Positions 8,317 through 16,517 of a DNA stretch of 64,000 nt are shown here, piece after piece. The stretch spans positions 1 through 64,000 of the forward strand of contig CANJQJ010000004.1 of NCBI GenBank assembly GCA_947476425.1, in the 5' to 3' direction. A model generated the notes under the pieces. That model saw only the letters and a program-made list of their open reading frames with translations. It did no database searches and was not told the DNA's origin. Position numbers and translations under genes: made by a program. This DNA is from Sphingomonadaceae bacterium. GTDB lineage: Bacteria > Pseudomonadota > Alphaproteobacteria > Sphingomonadales > Sphingomonadaceae. Position 1 is the stretch's first letter. Each line of letters starts with the position of its first letter.

Positions 8317-9003
8317 ATGATCCTGGTCCGCTCGATCCTCTTCGCGATATTCTTCTATCCCGGATCATTGGTGGCGGTGCTCTCGGGAATGCCGGCGGCG
8401 TTACGGGGAGGACCTTCCGTGCGCAAATATGCCGTCGCCTGGGCGCGTTATCACCGCTGGTGCTGCCGCACCTTCCTGCGCATCGAAAGCCGCGTCGAAG
8501 GCACCCCGCCGACCGGAGCGGTACTTTTCGCCTCCAAGCACCAGTCGATGTACGAGACGATCGAGCTGGTGCTGATCCTCGACACCCCGGCAATCGTGCT
8601 CAAGCAGGAACTCACCGAGATCCCGTTATGGGGCCGAACGGCGCTCAACTATGGTGGCATCCCAATCGATCGCGAGGGCAGCGCGGGCGCGCTGCGGCGT
8701 ATGCTGCGCATCGCGCGCGCCGTCATCGCCGAAAAACGCGGCATCCTGATCTTCCCGGAGGGCACACGCGTCGCCCCGGGCGAGCAGCCGCCACTCAAGG
8801 CCGGCTTCGCGGGGCTCTATGGCCAACTCCGCATTCCGGTCGTCCCGATCGCACTCGACAGCGGCAAGCTCTGCCCGCGCCACAAGTTCGTCAAGCACCC
8901 CGGCATCGTCACCTTCCGCTTCGGCGAAACCATCCCCCCCGGCCTGCCCCGCGCGGAAGCCGAGACGCTGGTCCACACCGCGATGAATGCGCTGGAGCGA
9001 TAG
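8317..9003 (+). CDS. plsC: 1-acyl-sn-glycerol-3-phosphate acyltransferase (PlsC family)
   Basis: This enzyme adds the second acyl chain to lysophosphatidic acid, giving phosphatidic acid at the inner membrane. The 228-residue protein has an N-terminal hydrophobic helix, an HX4E catalytic box (H75 and E80, where HX4D is more common) and the FPEGTR box at 146-151. It begins four bases after the ydcF stop and ends the ftsE-ftsX-ydcF-plsC run. A second PlsC paralogue elsewhere in the genome cannot be excluded. Confidence 0.9.
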   Translation: MILVRSILFAIFFYPGSLVAVLSGMPAALRGGPSVRKYAVAWARYHRWCCRTFLRIESRVEGTPPTGAVLFASKHQSMYETIELVLILDTPAIVLKQELTEIPLWGRTALNYGGIPIDREGSAGALRRMLRIARAVIAEKRGILIFPEGTRVAPGEQPPLKAGFAGLYGQLRIPVVPIALDSGKLCPRHKFVKHPGIVTFRFGETIPPGLPRAEAETLVHTAMNALER

Positions 9004-9048
9004 AGCGGCGCGGGATAAGCGTGATTCGCCCCGTCCTCCCTTCAGACC

Positions 9049-9954
9049 CTAATGCGCGCGGCCGAAATCGGGGCGGGCGTCGTCCTGGCCCTGTTCGATG
9101 ATGCTGCGGCGGATCGCTCGGGTCTTGGTGAAGAGTTCGAACAAAGCATCGCCGTCGCCCCAGCGGATCGCGCGCTGCAATGCCGTCAGGTCCTCGCTGA
9201 AGCGCTGCAGCATTTCGAGCACCGCATCCTTGTTGGCGAGGAAGACATCGCGCCACATCGTCGGGTCGGACGCTGCGATGCGCGTGAAGTCGCGAAAGCC
9301 GCCAGCGGAATATTTGATCACTTCGCTGCGGGTGACGTCCTCGAGATCCGAAGCGGTGCCGACGATCGTGTAGGCGATGAGATGCGGCAGGTGGCTGGTG
9401 ATCGCGAGCACGAGATCATGATGCTTGGGCTCCATGATCTCGACCTTCGCGCCGAGCTTCTCCCAGAAGCTCGAAACGCGCGTAACCGCGATCGGCGTGC
9501 TCTGCTCGGAGGGCGTGACGATGCACCAGCGATCGTGGAACAGCGAGGCGAAGCCAGCCTCGGGGCCGCTATTTTCGGTACCCGCGACCGGGTGCGCGGG
9601 AACAACCGTCGCACCGGGCAGGGCCTCGGCCAAAGCGGCGGCGACGCCTGCCTTGGACGATCCGACGTCGCTGACGATGGCATCGGCGGGCAGATCAGCG
9701 GCGAACTCGCGCGCAACCTCGCCGATCACGCCGACCGGCACGCATAATATGACGAGATCGGCATCGGTAACCGCAGTGCCCACGCTGTCGGCGACGTCAT
9801 GGCAGAAGCCGAGCGCGACGACCCGCGCCCTGACGTCGGGATCGGCATCATGGCCAGTCACCCGCGCGGTCGGCATATATTCGCGGACAGCACGCGCGAT
9901 CGAGGAGCCGATCAGGCCAAGGCCGACGACGGTGATGCGGGCGAATGGCAGCAT
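9049..9954 (-). CDS. tyrA: Prephenate/arogenate dehydrogenase, cyclohexadienyl type
   Basis: The product oxidatively decarboxylates prephenate or arogenate in tyrosine synthesis. The 301-residue protein has an N-terminal Rossmann fold with GxGxxG at G11, G13 and G16, and an HPVAGTE motif of the TyrA substrate region. There is no fused chorismate mutase domain. Its ATG overlaps the hisC stop as TGATG, so the two are translated together. The hisC-tyrA pairing is common in alphaproteobacteria because HisC-type transaminases can serve both histidine and aromatic amino-acid routes. Confidence 0.92.
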   Translation of the reverse strand: MLPFARITVVGLGLIGSSIARAVREYMPTARVTGHDADPDVRARVVALGFCHDVADSVGTAVTDADLVILCVPVGVIGEVAREFAADLPADAIVSDVGSSKAGVAAALAEALPGATVVPAHPVAGTENSGPEAGFASLFHDRWCIVTPSEQSTPIAVTRVSSFWEKLGAKVEIMEPKHHDLVLAITSHLPHLIAYTIVGTASDLEDVTRSEVIKYSAGGFRDFTRIAASDPTMWRDVFLANKDAVLEMLQRFSEDLTALQRAIRWGDGDALFELFTKTRAIRRSIIEQGQDDARPDFGRAH

Positions 9955-11054
9955 CAGCGATGCGCCTCGCACAGATCGCGCAGGATCGCGACGATCGCAC
10001 GCAGGTCGGGCTCCTCGCCGATCGTGATGCGCAATCCGTGCGGCAAGCCCTGCCCGGGTAACCAGCGCACGATATAGCCCCGCTCCATGAGGCCGTGATA
10101 GGCAACTTCGGCGGTGAGATGCCCCTCGAACAGCACGAGCGAGAAATTAGCGCGGCTTGGGACGGCGCGCAGGCCGTGATTGCCGAGCGCCTCGATCTCG
10201 GCTTCGAACCATTTGAGCCAGGTCCGGTTGTGATCGCGGCTGCGCTCGACGAAAGCCTCGTCATGAAGCGCCGCGACCGCCGCAAGCTGCCCCGCCGTCG
10301 TCAGGCAGAATGGCGCGCGGATCTTGTGAAGCGCCGCGATCACATTGGCTGGACCATAGCCCCAGCCGACGCGTTCGGCGGCGAGGCCGAATATCTTCGA
10401 GAAGGTGCGCGTGACCAGCACGTTGGGCGCCGAGCGGGCCAGCTCCAGCGCGCCGTCATTCTCCTCGGCATCGAGATATTCGGAATAGGCCTGGTCGACG
10501 ACGAGCAGGCAGTCCGACGGGATCCCGGCATGAAGCCGCGCCAGCTCGGAACGGCTGGTATAGGTCCCGGTCGGATTATTGGGGTTGGCAATGAAGATCA
10601 CGCGCGTCTTCTCGCTCACCCGGGCAAGCAGCGCATCGACGTCGGTGGCATAGTCGCGGTCGTCGGCTTCGACCGGCACTGCCCCAACCCGACGCGCCGC
10701 GATCGGATAGACCGAGAAGCCGTAGCGAACGAACATGACCTCGTCGCCCTGCCCGGCGAAGGCGCCAGTGGCGAGATGGAGCACCTCGTCCGAACCAGTG
10801 CCATAGATGATGCGCGCCGGATCGAGGTCGTAATGCGCCGCAAGCGCGCTGCGCAAAAGGTTGGCGCCGGGATCGGGGTAGCGATCGAGCGACGCAGCAC
10901 CCTCGGCAAACGCCGCCCGCGCCGCGGCGCCCGTACCGAGCGGATTTTCGTTGGCGGAGAGCTTGATCAGCTTGCGGCCATCGTCGCCGCTGGAACGCCC
11001 CGGCACATAGGGCGCGATCGCTTCGATCCAGGGCTTGGGAACAGGGTGAGTCAT
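9954..11054 (-). CDS. hisC: Histidinol-phosphate aminotransferase
   Basis: This is a fold-type I PLP aminotransferase that converts imidazole acetol phosphate to histidinol phosphate. The 366-residue protein shows KLSANENP near residue 31, NPNNPTG at 157-163 and the PLP-binding Lys220 in TFSKIFG. Placement with tyrA suggests it may also act on aromatic keto acids. It is divergent from metX across about 70 bp, which must hold both promoters. Confidence 0.93.
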   Translation of the reverse strand: MTHPVPKPWIEAIAPYVPGRSSGDDGRKLIKLSANENPLGTGAAARAAFAEGAASLDRYPDPGANLLRSALAAHYDLDPARIIYGTGSDEVLHLATGAFAGQGDEVMFVRYGFSVYPIAARRVGAVPVEADDRDYATDVDALLARVSEKTRVIFIANPNNPTGTYTSRSELARLHAGIPSDCLLVVDQAYSEYLDAEENDGALELARSAPNVLVTRTFSKIFGLAAERVGWGYGPANVIAALHKIRAPFCLTTAGQLAAVAALHDEAFVERSRDHNRTWLKWFEAEIEALGNHGLRAVPSRANFSLVLFEGHLTAEVAYHGLMERGYIVRWLPGQGLPHGLRITIGEEPDLRAIVAILRDLCEAHR

Positions 11055-11123
11055 GGCCGCGTGGTCTAGGGATCATGGCGAAAGTTGACAAGCCGCGCAG
11101 GCTGGCCCTAGCGCTCCTGCTGC

Positions 11124-12245
11124 ATGTCGGACGATCAGCGCTACGGGCTTGCCCGCAATATCACCCTTGCCGGCCCGCTCGTGCTGGATGGCGGCGTGCA
11201 GCTCGGGCCGATTGACATCGCCTACGAGACCTACGGCACGCTGCGCCCCGACAAGAGCAACGCGATCCTGATCTGCCACGCGTTGACCGGGGACCAGTTC
11301 GTCGCCTCGACTCATCCGATCACTGGCAAGACCGGCTGGTGGACCCGGATGGTCGGCCCCGGCAAGCCGATCGATCCCGAGCGCCATTTCATCATCTGCG
11401 CCAATGTATTGGGCAGCTGCATGGGAAGCTCCGGCCCGGCCTCGACCGATCAGGCGACCCGCCTGCCCTATGCGATGCGCTTCCCGGTGATCACCATCCG
11501 CGACATGGTGCGCGCGCAGGCGATGCTGGTCGACCATCTCCGGATCCCCGTGCTGGCTGCGGTGATCGGCGGATCGATGGGCGGAATGCAGGTGCTCGAA
11601 TGGGCGGCGACCTATCCCGATCGGGTTCGCTCGGCGCTCGTGATCGCCTCGGCCGCGCGGCATTCGGCCCAGAACATCGCTTTCCACGAGGTCGGCCGCC
11701 AGGCGATCATGGCCGATCCAAACTGGCGGAACGGCGACTATTATGCAGATGGCACGGTGCCTTCCGCAGGCCTCGCGGTTGCGCGGATGGCGGCGCACAT
11801 CACTTATCTGTCGGAAATCGGCCTCACCGAGAAATTCGGCCGCCGCCTCCAGGCGCGCGACGCGAAGAGCTTCGGCTTCGATGCCGATTTCCAGGTGGAA
11901 AGCTATCTGCGCCACCAGGGGATCAGCTTCGTCGATCGCTTCGACGCAAACTCCTATCTCTACATCACCCGCGCGATGGATTATTTCGACCTCGCCGAGG
12001 AGCATGGCGGCCAGCTCGCCAACGCGTTCAAGGGCAGCGCCACGCGCTTCTGCCTGATCAGCTTCGACAGCGACTGGCTCTATCCGACCCCCGAAAGCCG
12101 CCTGATCGTCCACGCCTTGAACGCAGCAGGGGCGGCGGCAAGTTTCGTTGAGCTGTCATCGCCTTATGGTCATGATGCTTTCCTGCTCGATGTCCCCGAA
12201 ATGTACCGCGTCGTCGACGGCTTCCTGAGAGCTGGAATCGCATGA
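11124..12245 (+). CDS. metX: Homoserine O-acyltransferase MetX
   Basis: The product activates homoserine by acylation in methionine synthesis. It is an alpha/beta-hydrolase of 373 residues with the nucleophile Ser151 in GGSMGG and a C-terminal GHDAF segment carrying the catalytic His. Acetyl versus succinyl specificity within MetX depends on a few active-site positions and is left open. It overlaps metW by ATGA, the conserved alphaproteobacterial metXW arrangement. No SAM-II riboswitch could be recognised in the short leader. Confidence 0.94.
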   Translation: MSDDQRYGLARNITLAGPLVLDGGVQLGPIDIAYETYGTLRPDKSNAILICHALTGDQFVASTHPITGKTGWWTRMVGPGKPIDPERHFIICANVLGSCMGSSGPASTDQATRLPYAMRFPVITIRDMVRAQAMLVDHLRIPVLAAVIGGSMGGMQVLEWAATYPDRVRSALVIASAARHSAQNIAFHEVGRQAIMADPNWRNGDYYADGTVPSAGLAVARMAAHITYLSEIGLTEKFGRRLQARDAKSFGFDADFQVESYLRHQGISFVDRFDANSYLYITRAMDYFDLAEEHGGQLANAFKGSATRFCLISFDSDWLYPTPESRLIVHALNAAGAAASFVELSSPYGHDAFLLDVPEMYRVVDGFLRAGIA

Positions 12246-12832
12246 GCATGCTTCGCCCCGATCTCGCGATCATCGCTGACAATGTCGCGCCGTCCACGCG
12301 GGCACTCGATATCGGCTGCGGCGACGGCACGCTGATGGCCGAGCTTCGCCAGCGCAGCAACGTCGACGCGCGCGGGCTCGAACTCGATTCGGTCAATGTC
12401 GCAACGGCGGTCGCCAAGGGGCTCTCGGTAATCCAGGGCGATGCCGATACCGATCTTGCCTATTATCCCGACGGCACCTTCGACTATGCGATCCTGAGCC
12501 AGACGCTGCAGACCACGCGCCACCCGCAAAAGGTCCTCGACGAACTGCTGCGAATCGGCCGGCACGCCTTCGTCTCCTTCCCCAATTTCGCCTATTGGCG
12601 CGTGCGCTGGTCGCTGATGTGGGGCGGCCGCATGCCGATGACCGCGGCGCTGCCGGTGATGTGGTACGAGACGCAGAACATCCACCAGCTCACGGTCGAC
12701 GATTTCCGCGCGTTGGTCGCCGAACTCGGGCTTACCGTCGAGAATGCCTGGTTCCTGACCGGCGATCGCCGAATCTCCCCCGCCGCGGCAAACTGGCGCG
12801 CGGAGCACGCGGTGTTCCTTCTGAAGCGCTGA
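12242..12832 (+). CDS. metW: Methionine biosynthesis protein MetW
   Basis: This is a SAM-dependent methyltransferase-fold protein of 196 residues with the DIGCGDGTL motif around residues 22-30. It is consistently found with metX and is thought to support or regulate homoserine acylation. The biochemical role is not settled. It is translationally coupled to metX. Confidence 0.92.
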   Translation: MSMLRPDLAIIADNVAPSTRALDIGCGDGTLMAELRQRSNVDARGLELDSVNVATAVAKGLSVIQGDADTDLAYYPDGTFDYAILSQTLQTTRHPQKVLDELLRIGRHAFVSFPNFAYWRVRWSLMWGGRMPMTAALPVMWYETQNIHQLTVDDFRALVAELGLTVENAWFLTGDRRISPAAANWRAEHAVFLLKR

Positions 12833-12867
12833 CGTCATCCCGTGCTGGCATTTCAGATCAGTTGATT

Positions 12868-12961
12868 CGTCATCCGGGCGGACGCCGGGATCCACGTTGC
12901 GGTGGTCGTGCGATCGCTAGACCTGTGGGTCCCATGGATCCCGACTTTCGTCGGGATGACG
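12868..12961. repeat. 94-bp imperfect palindromic repeat, copy 1
   Basis: The ends are CGTCATCC and GGGATGACG. Inside are GTGGGTCCCATGGATCC and an arm pair GACTTTCGTC. The sequence is the reverse orientation of copies at 21762 and 44980. It sits between the 3' ends of metW and the tlpA-like gene, as expected of a REP or MITE-like dispersed element. Confidence 0.8.
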
Positions 12962-12996
12962 GGAGGAGCTGGGGCGACAAGCGAGAAATGAGAGGC

Positions 12997-13539
12997 TCAG
13001 CGCTTCAGAGAATCCTCCAGCAATTTCTTCGCCTGCGCCCCTTCCCAATCCATCGCGCCGACCACGCGCCATTGTTCCTTGCCGTCGGCATCATAAAACA
13101 GCGTCGTCGGCAGCGTCTCGCTGTTCAATGCGAGCATCAGGACGTTTTCCTTGTCGATATAGGGCTTGAGCATCGCAAATTTCCCCTTCGCGAAAAAGGG
13201 ATCGACCGCTCGCTTGCCAGCCATGTCCTGGCTTACCACGATGAGCTGCATCCGCGATTGCTCGCGCGCGGCAAGCTTGTCGAGCGTCGGCATTTCCGCG
13301 ATGCAGGGCGCGCACCAGGTCGCCCACATGTTGACGAGCAGCGGCTTGCCGCGAAACGTCGCCAAGGTTGCCGGGCCTCCGTCGGGGCCAAGGAAAGGCA
13401 TCGCCGGGGCGATCTCGCCCCGGTGCGAAATATCGACCTTGCTCATTGGCGGGCGAGCGCCCTGCGCTTGCTCCTGCTGGGCGGATTGCCTATCGCAGGC
13501 GGCGAGTACGAGCAGGAGCAGAACCATCAACGATCGCAC
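12997..13539 (-). CDS. TlpA/ResA-like thioredoxin-fold lipoprotein
   Basis: The product is a membrane-anchored periplasmic thiol-disulfide protein. I chose the GTG at 13539 because GGAG lies six bases upstream and the resulting N-terminus is a clean lipoprotein signal, with lipobox LAAC and modified Cys15. The upstream ATG at 13557 would put an acidic residue in the signal. The redox motif is WCAPC with C76 and C79. Family members reduce cytochrome c apo-protein or copper-site thiols. The start lies 16 bp from the divergent argH start. Confidence 0.87.
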   Translation of the reverse strand: MRSLMVLLLLVLAACDRQSAQQEQAQGARPPMSKVDISHRGEIAPAMPFLGPDGGPATLATFRGKPLLVNMWATWCAPCIAEMPTLDKLAAREQSRMQLIVVSQDMAGKRAVDPFFAKGKFAMLKPYIDKENVLMLALNSETLPTTLFYDADGKEQWRVVGAMDWEGAQAKKLLEDSLKR

Positions 13540-13555
13540 GCAAGACTCCAATAGC

Positions 13556-14932
13556 ATGTGGGGTGGCCGCTTCGCGGAAGGGCCGGCCGCGGTGATGCGC
13601 GAGATTAACGCCTCGATCCCGTTCGACAAGCGTCTTTGGCGACAGGACATTGCTGGCTCGATCGCGCATGTTCGCATGCAGGCCGCGCAGGGCATCATCG
13701 CTGCTGACGACGCAGCCGCCATCGAGCAGGGCCTGCGCACCATCGAGGCCGAATATGAAGCAAATGGCGTGCCCGAGCGCATTGAGCTCGAGGATATCCA
13801 CATGGTCACCGAAAGCCGGCTCGCCGAGCTGATCGGGCCGACCGCCGGCCGCTTGCACACCGCGCGCTCGCGCAATGACCAGGTCGCGACCGACTTTCGC
13901 CTGTGGGTGCGCGATGCGATCGACGCGGTCGATGCCGGGCTGAAGGCGCTTCAGGTCGCCCTCGTGACGCGCGCCGCCGAACATGCCGACAGCGTGATGC
14001 CGGGATTCACCCATCTCCAGGTCGCACAGCCGGTCACGCTCGGTCATCACCTGATGGCCTATTACGAGATGATTCGCCGCGATCGCAGCCGCTTCGCCGA
14101 TGCGCGCGTACGGATGAACGAATGCCCGCTCGGTGCCGCGGCACTCGCCGGAACCGGCTTTCCGATCGATCGCAGCGCAACCGCCGCAGCGCTCGGCTTC
14201 GACAAGCCTACCGACAACAGCCTCGATTCGGTTTCGGATCGCGATTTCGCGCTCGATTACCTGATGTCGGCCACTCAGGTTGCGCTCCACCTTTCGCGAC
14301 TGGCCGAGGAATTCATCATCTGGGCCTCGCAGCCTTATGGTTTCGTCAAGCTGTCCGACGCCTGGTCGACTGGCTCGTCGATCATGCCGCAAAAGCGTAA
14401 CCCCGACGCCGCCGAGCTGGTGCGGGGCCATGCCGGTCGAATCGTCGGCGCAATGACCAGCCTCGTCATCACGATGAAGGGGCTCCCGCTCGCTTATTCC
14501 AAGGACATGCAGGACGACAAGCCACCGGTGTTCGAGGCGCATGACCTCCTCGGCCTCGCCATCGCAGCGATGACTGGGATGATAGAGAGCGTCAGCTTCC
14601 AGGTGCCGCGTCTGCGCCAGGTCGCCGAGGTTGGTTTTTCGACTGCGACCGACCTCGCCGACTGGCTTGTCCGCGACGCCGGCATTCCGTTTCGCGAGGC
14701 ACATCACATCACGGGTCGCGCGGTGAAGCTCGCCGAGGAAGAAGGCGTCGCGCTCGACATGCTCGATCTCGCCGCGCTCAAGAACATCGATCCTCGCATC
14801 GACGAGCGCGTGTTCGCGGCGCTTTCGGTCGATAGCTCGGTCGCCAGCCGCAAGAGCCATGGCGGCACCGCGCCCGATCAGGTACGCGCCCGCATTGCCG
14901 ACGCCCGCATTGCCCTGGAGCTCGACCGATGA
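13556..14932 (+). CDS. argH: Argininosuccinate lyase
   Basis: This is the last step of arginine synthesis, splitting argininosuccinate to arginine and fumarate. The 458-residue protein begins with the family N-terminus MWGGRF and carries the superfamily signature [12 protein letters not shown] near residues 276-287. The frame is open upstream, but the extension lacks family similarity. There is no clear Shine-Dalgarno. It overlaps the next small lipoprotein gene by ATGA. Confidence 0.94.
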   Translation: MWGGRFAEGPAAVMREINASIPFDKRLWRQDIAGSIAHVRMQAAQGIIAADDAAAIEQGLRTIEAEYEANGVPERIELEDIHMVTESRLAELIGPTAGRLHTARSRNDQVATDFRLWVRDAIDAVDAGLKALQVALVTRAAEHADSVMPGFTHLQVAQPVTLGHHLMAYYEMIRRDRSRFADARVRMNECPLGAAALAGTGFPIDRSATAAALGFDKPTDNSLDSVSDRDFALDYLMSATQVALHLSRLAEEFIIWASQPYGFVKLSDAWSTGSSIMPQKRNPDAAELVRGHAGRIVGAMTSLVITMKGLPLAYSKDMQDDKPPVFEAHDLLGLAIAAMTGMIESVSFQVPRLRQVAEVGFSTATDLADWLVRDAGIPFREAHHITGRAVKLAEEEGVALDMLDLAALKNIDPRIDERVFAALSVDSSVASRKSHGGTAPDQVRARIADARIALELDR

Positions 14933-15168
14933 AGAGCATCACCGCCCTCACCCTGCTCCTGGCGCTTGCCGCCTGCGGTCAGCGGACGACGCTTCGGCCA
15001 CCGCCGGGCGGCAGCCTGCCGCCCAAACCGGCAATGGCGCGCGAGACGCCAACGGTCGATCAGCTGCTGACCCCGTCGCCCGAGGCGCGCCCCAATCGCG
15101 ATACCGAACCGGTACGCCGTTCGCGCGAGCGGACTGGCGATCCGTTCGACCTGCCACCGGCGAATTGA
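14929..15168 (+). CDS. Small lipoprotein, LptM-like
   Basis: The 79-residue protein has a lipoprotein signal with lipobox LAAC and Cys16, followed by [12 protein letters not shown], which resembles the ACGQ-x-GPL start of LptM (YifL). The rest is charged and low in complexity. In gammaproteobacteria LptM helps mature the LPS translocon, and small lipoproteins of this kind often sit next to lysA, as here. The family call rests on the N-terminus and the neighbourhood only. Confidence 0.7.
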   Translation: MKSITALTLLLALAACGQRTTLRPPPGGSLPPKPAMARETPTVDQLLTPSPEARPNRDTEPVRRSRERTGDPFDLPPAN

Positions 15169-15178
15169 GCGGAAGAAA

Positions 15179-16438
15179 ATGGATCATTTCGATATCATCG
15201 ACGGCGTGATGCACGCCGAACAAGTAGCACTTCCCGAAATCGCGGCGGCGGTCGGCACCCCCGTCTATGTCTATTCGACCGCGACGATCGAACGCCATGT
15301 CCGGGTATTTCGCGATGCCGTAGCGCCGCTCGGCGACACGCTGGTCGCGTTTGCGGTCAAGGCCAATCCCAATCGCGCTGTGCTCGCGACGCTGGCTCGG
15401 CTCGGGGTCGGCGCCGACGTGGTCTCGGGTGGCGAACTTGCCCGCGCACTCGCGGCGGGGATACTGCCGGAACGCATCGTCTTTTCGGGCGTCGGCAAGA
15501 CAGCGCAGGAAATGGGCGAGGCACTCGATGCCGGCATCGGCCAGTTCAACATAGAATCCGAGCCCGAAGCCGAGATGCTGTCCGCCGTGGCGGTCGCGCG
15601 CGGCACGGTCGCCCGCATCGCCTTTCGCATCAATCCCGACGTCGATGCCGGCACCCACGCCAAGATCTCGACCGGCAAGTCGGAAAACAAGTTCGGCATC
15701 GCCTATGATCGCGCGTCGGCGGCCTATGCGATGGCGCGCGACCTGCCCGGGCTCGATCCGGCCGGCGTTGCGGTGCATATCGGCAGCCAGCTCACCGATC
15801 TCGCGCCGCTCGAAGCGGCCTTCACCCGGATCGGCACATTGATCGCAACGCTTCGCGCGCAAGGCCATGACATTCGCGTCGCCGATCTCGGTGGCGGGCT
15901 TGGCGTACCCTATGACCCGTCGCTGCCGCTGCCACCGACCCCGGCCGCCTATGGCGCCATGGTGGCGCGCGTGACGCAGGGCTGGAACGTTCGGTTCATG
16001 TTCGAGCCCGGCAGGCTGATCGTCGGCAATGCGGGCGTGCTGCTGAGCGAGGTCATCCGGGTCAAGCAGGGCGCTTCGGAGCGGTTCGTCATCCTCGACG
16101 CTGCGATGAACGACCTGATGCGGCCGAGCCTCTACGACGCGTGGCACGATATCCGCGCTGTCCGTCCCGATAGCACGCGGATGACCGCGAACGTCGTCGG
16201 CCCGGTGTGCGAGACCGGCGACACCTTCGCGACCGGGCGCGACATGGATTCGGTCGTCGCTGGCGATCTCGTCGCCTTCATGACCGCCGGCGCCTATGGC
16301 GCGACGATGGCATCGACCTACAACAGCCGCCCGCTCACCCCCGAGGTGCTCGTCTCAGGCGATCGCTTCGCCATTGTCCGCGCACGCCAGCCGATCGAAG
16401 CCCTCATCGCAGCCGATCAACTCCCCGACTGGCTGTAG
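15179..16438 (+). CDS. lysA: Diaminopimelate decarboxylase
   Basis: The product decarboxylates meso-diaminopimelate to lysine. It is a fold-type III PLP enzyme of 419 residues with PLP Lys61 in AFAVKANPN, a GGGLG phosphate loop and the active-site Cys in GPVCETGD. The start follows a GGAAG stretch. It is the third gene of the argH, lipoprotein, lysA run. Confidence 0.94.
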   Translation: MDHFDIIDGVMHAEQVALPEIAAAVGTPVYVYSTATIERHVRVFRDAVAPLGDTLVAFAVKANPNRAVLATLARLGVGADVVSGGELARALAAGILPERIVFSGVGKTAQEMGEALDAGIGQFNIESEPEAEMLSAVAVARGTVARIAFRINPDVDAGTHAKISTGKSENKFGIAYDRASAAYAMARDLPGLDPAGVAVHIGSQLTDLAPLEAAFTRIGTLIATLRAQGHDIRVADLGGGLGVPYDPSLPLPPTPAAYGAMVARVTQGWNVRFMFEPGRLIVGNAGVLLSEVIRVKQGASERFVILDAAMNDLMRPSLYDAWHDIRAVRPDSTRMTANVVGPVCETGDTFATGRDMDSVVAGDLVAFMTAGAYGATMASTYNSRPLTPEVLVSGDRFAIVRARQPIEALIAADQLPDWL

Positions 16439-16451
16439 GCCCTTCTGACTC

Positions 16452-16470
16452 CCCTCCCTTCCAGGGAGGG
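16452..16470 (+). terminator. Hairpin after lysA, possible terminator
   Basis: CCCTCCCT and AGGGAGGG form an eight-base stem with a three-base loop just past the lysA stop. No T-run follows directly, so termination is only likely. Confidence 0.4.
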
Positions 16471-16517
16471 AGAGTCTAACCCCCCCGTTTTCGCCTATTG
16501 ACGCACCCCCTGCCGCA

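Noticed and set aside
11055-11123. SAM-II riboswitch upstream of metX
   Set aside because: Such elements precede metX in some alphaproteobacteria, but the 69-base leader lacks the conserved loop and A-rich 3' segment. A TTGACA at 11085 has no acceptable -10 partner, so no promoter was called either.
13166-13555. N-terminal extension of argH
   Set aside because: The frame is open upstream but lies antisense to the TlpA-like gene and has no ArgH similarity; MWGGRF is the family start.
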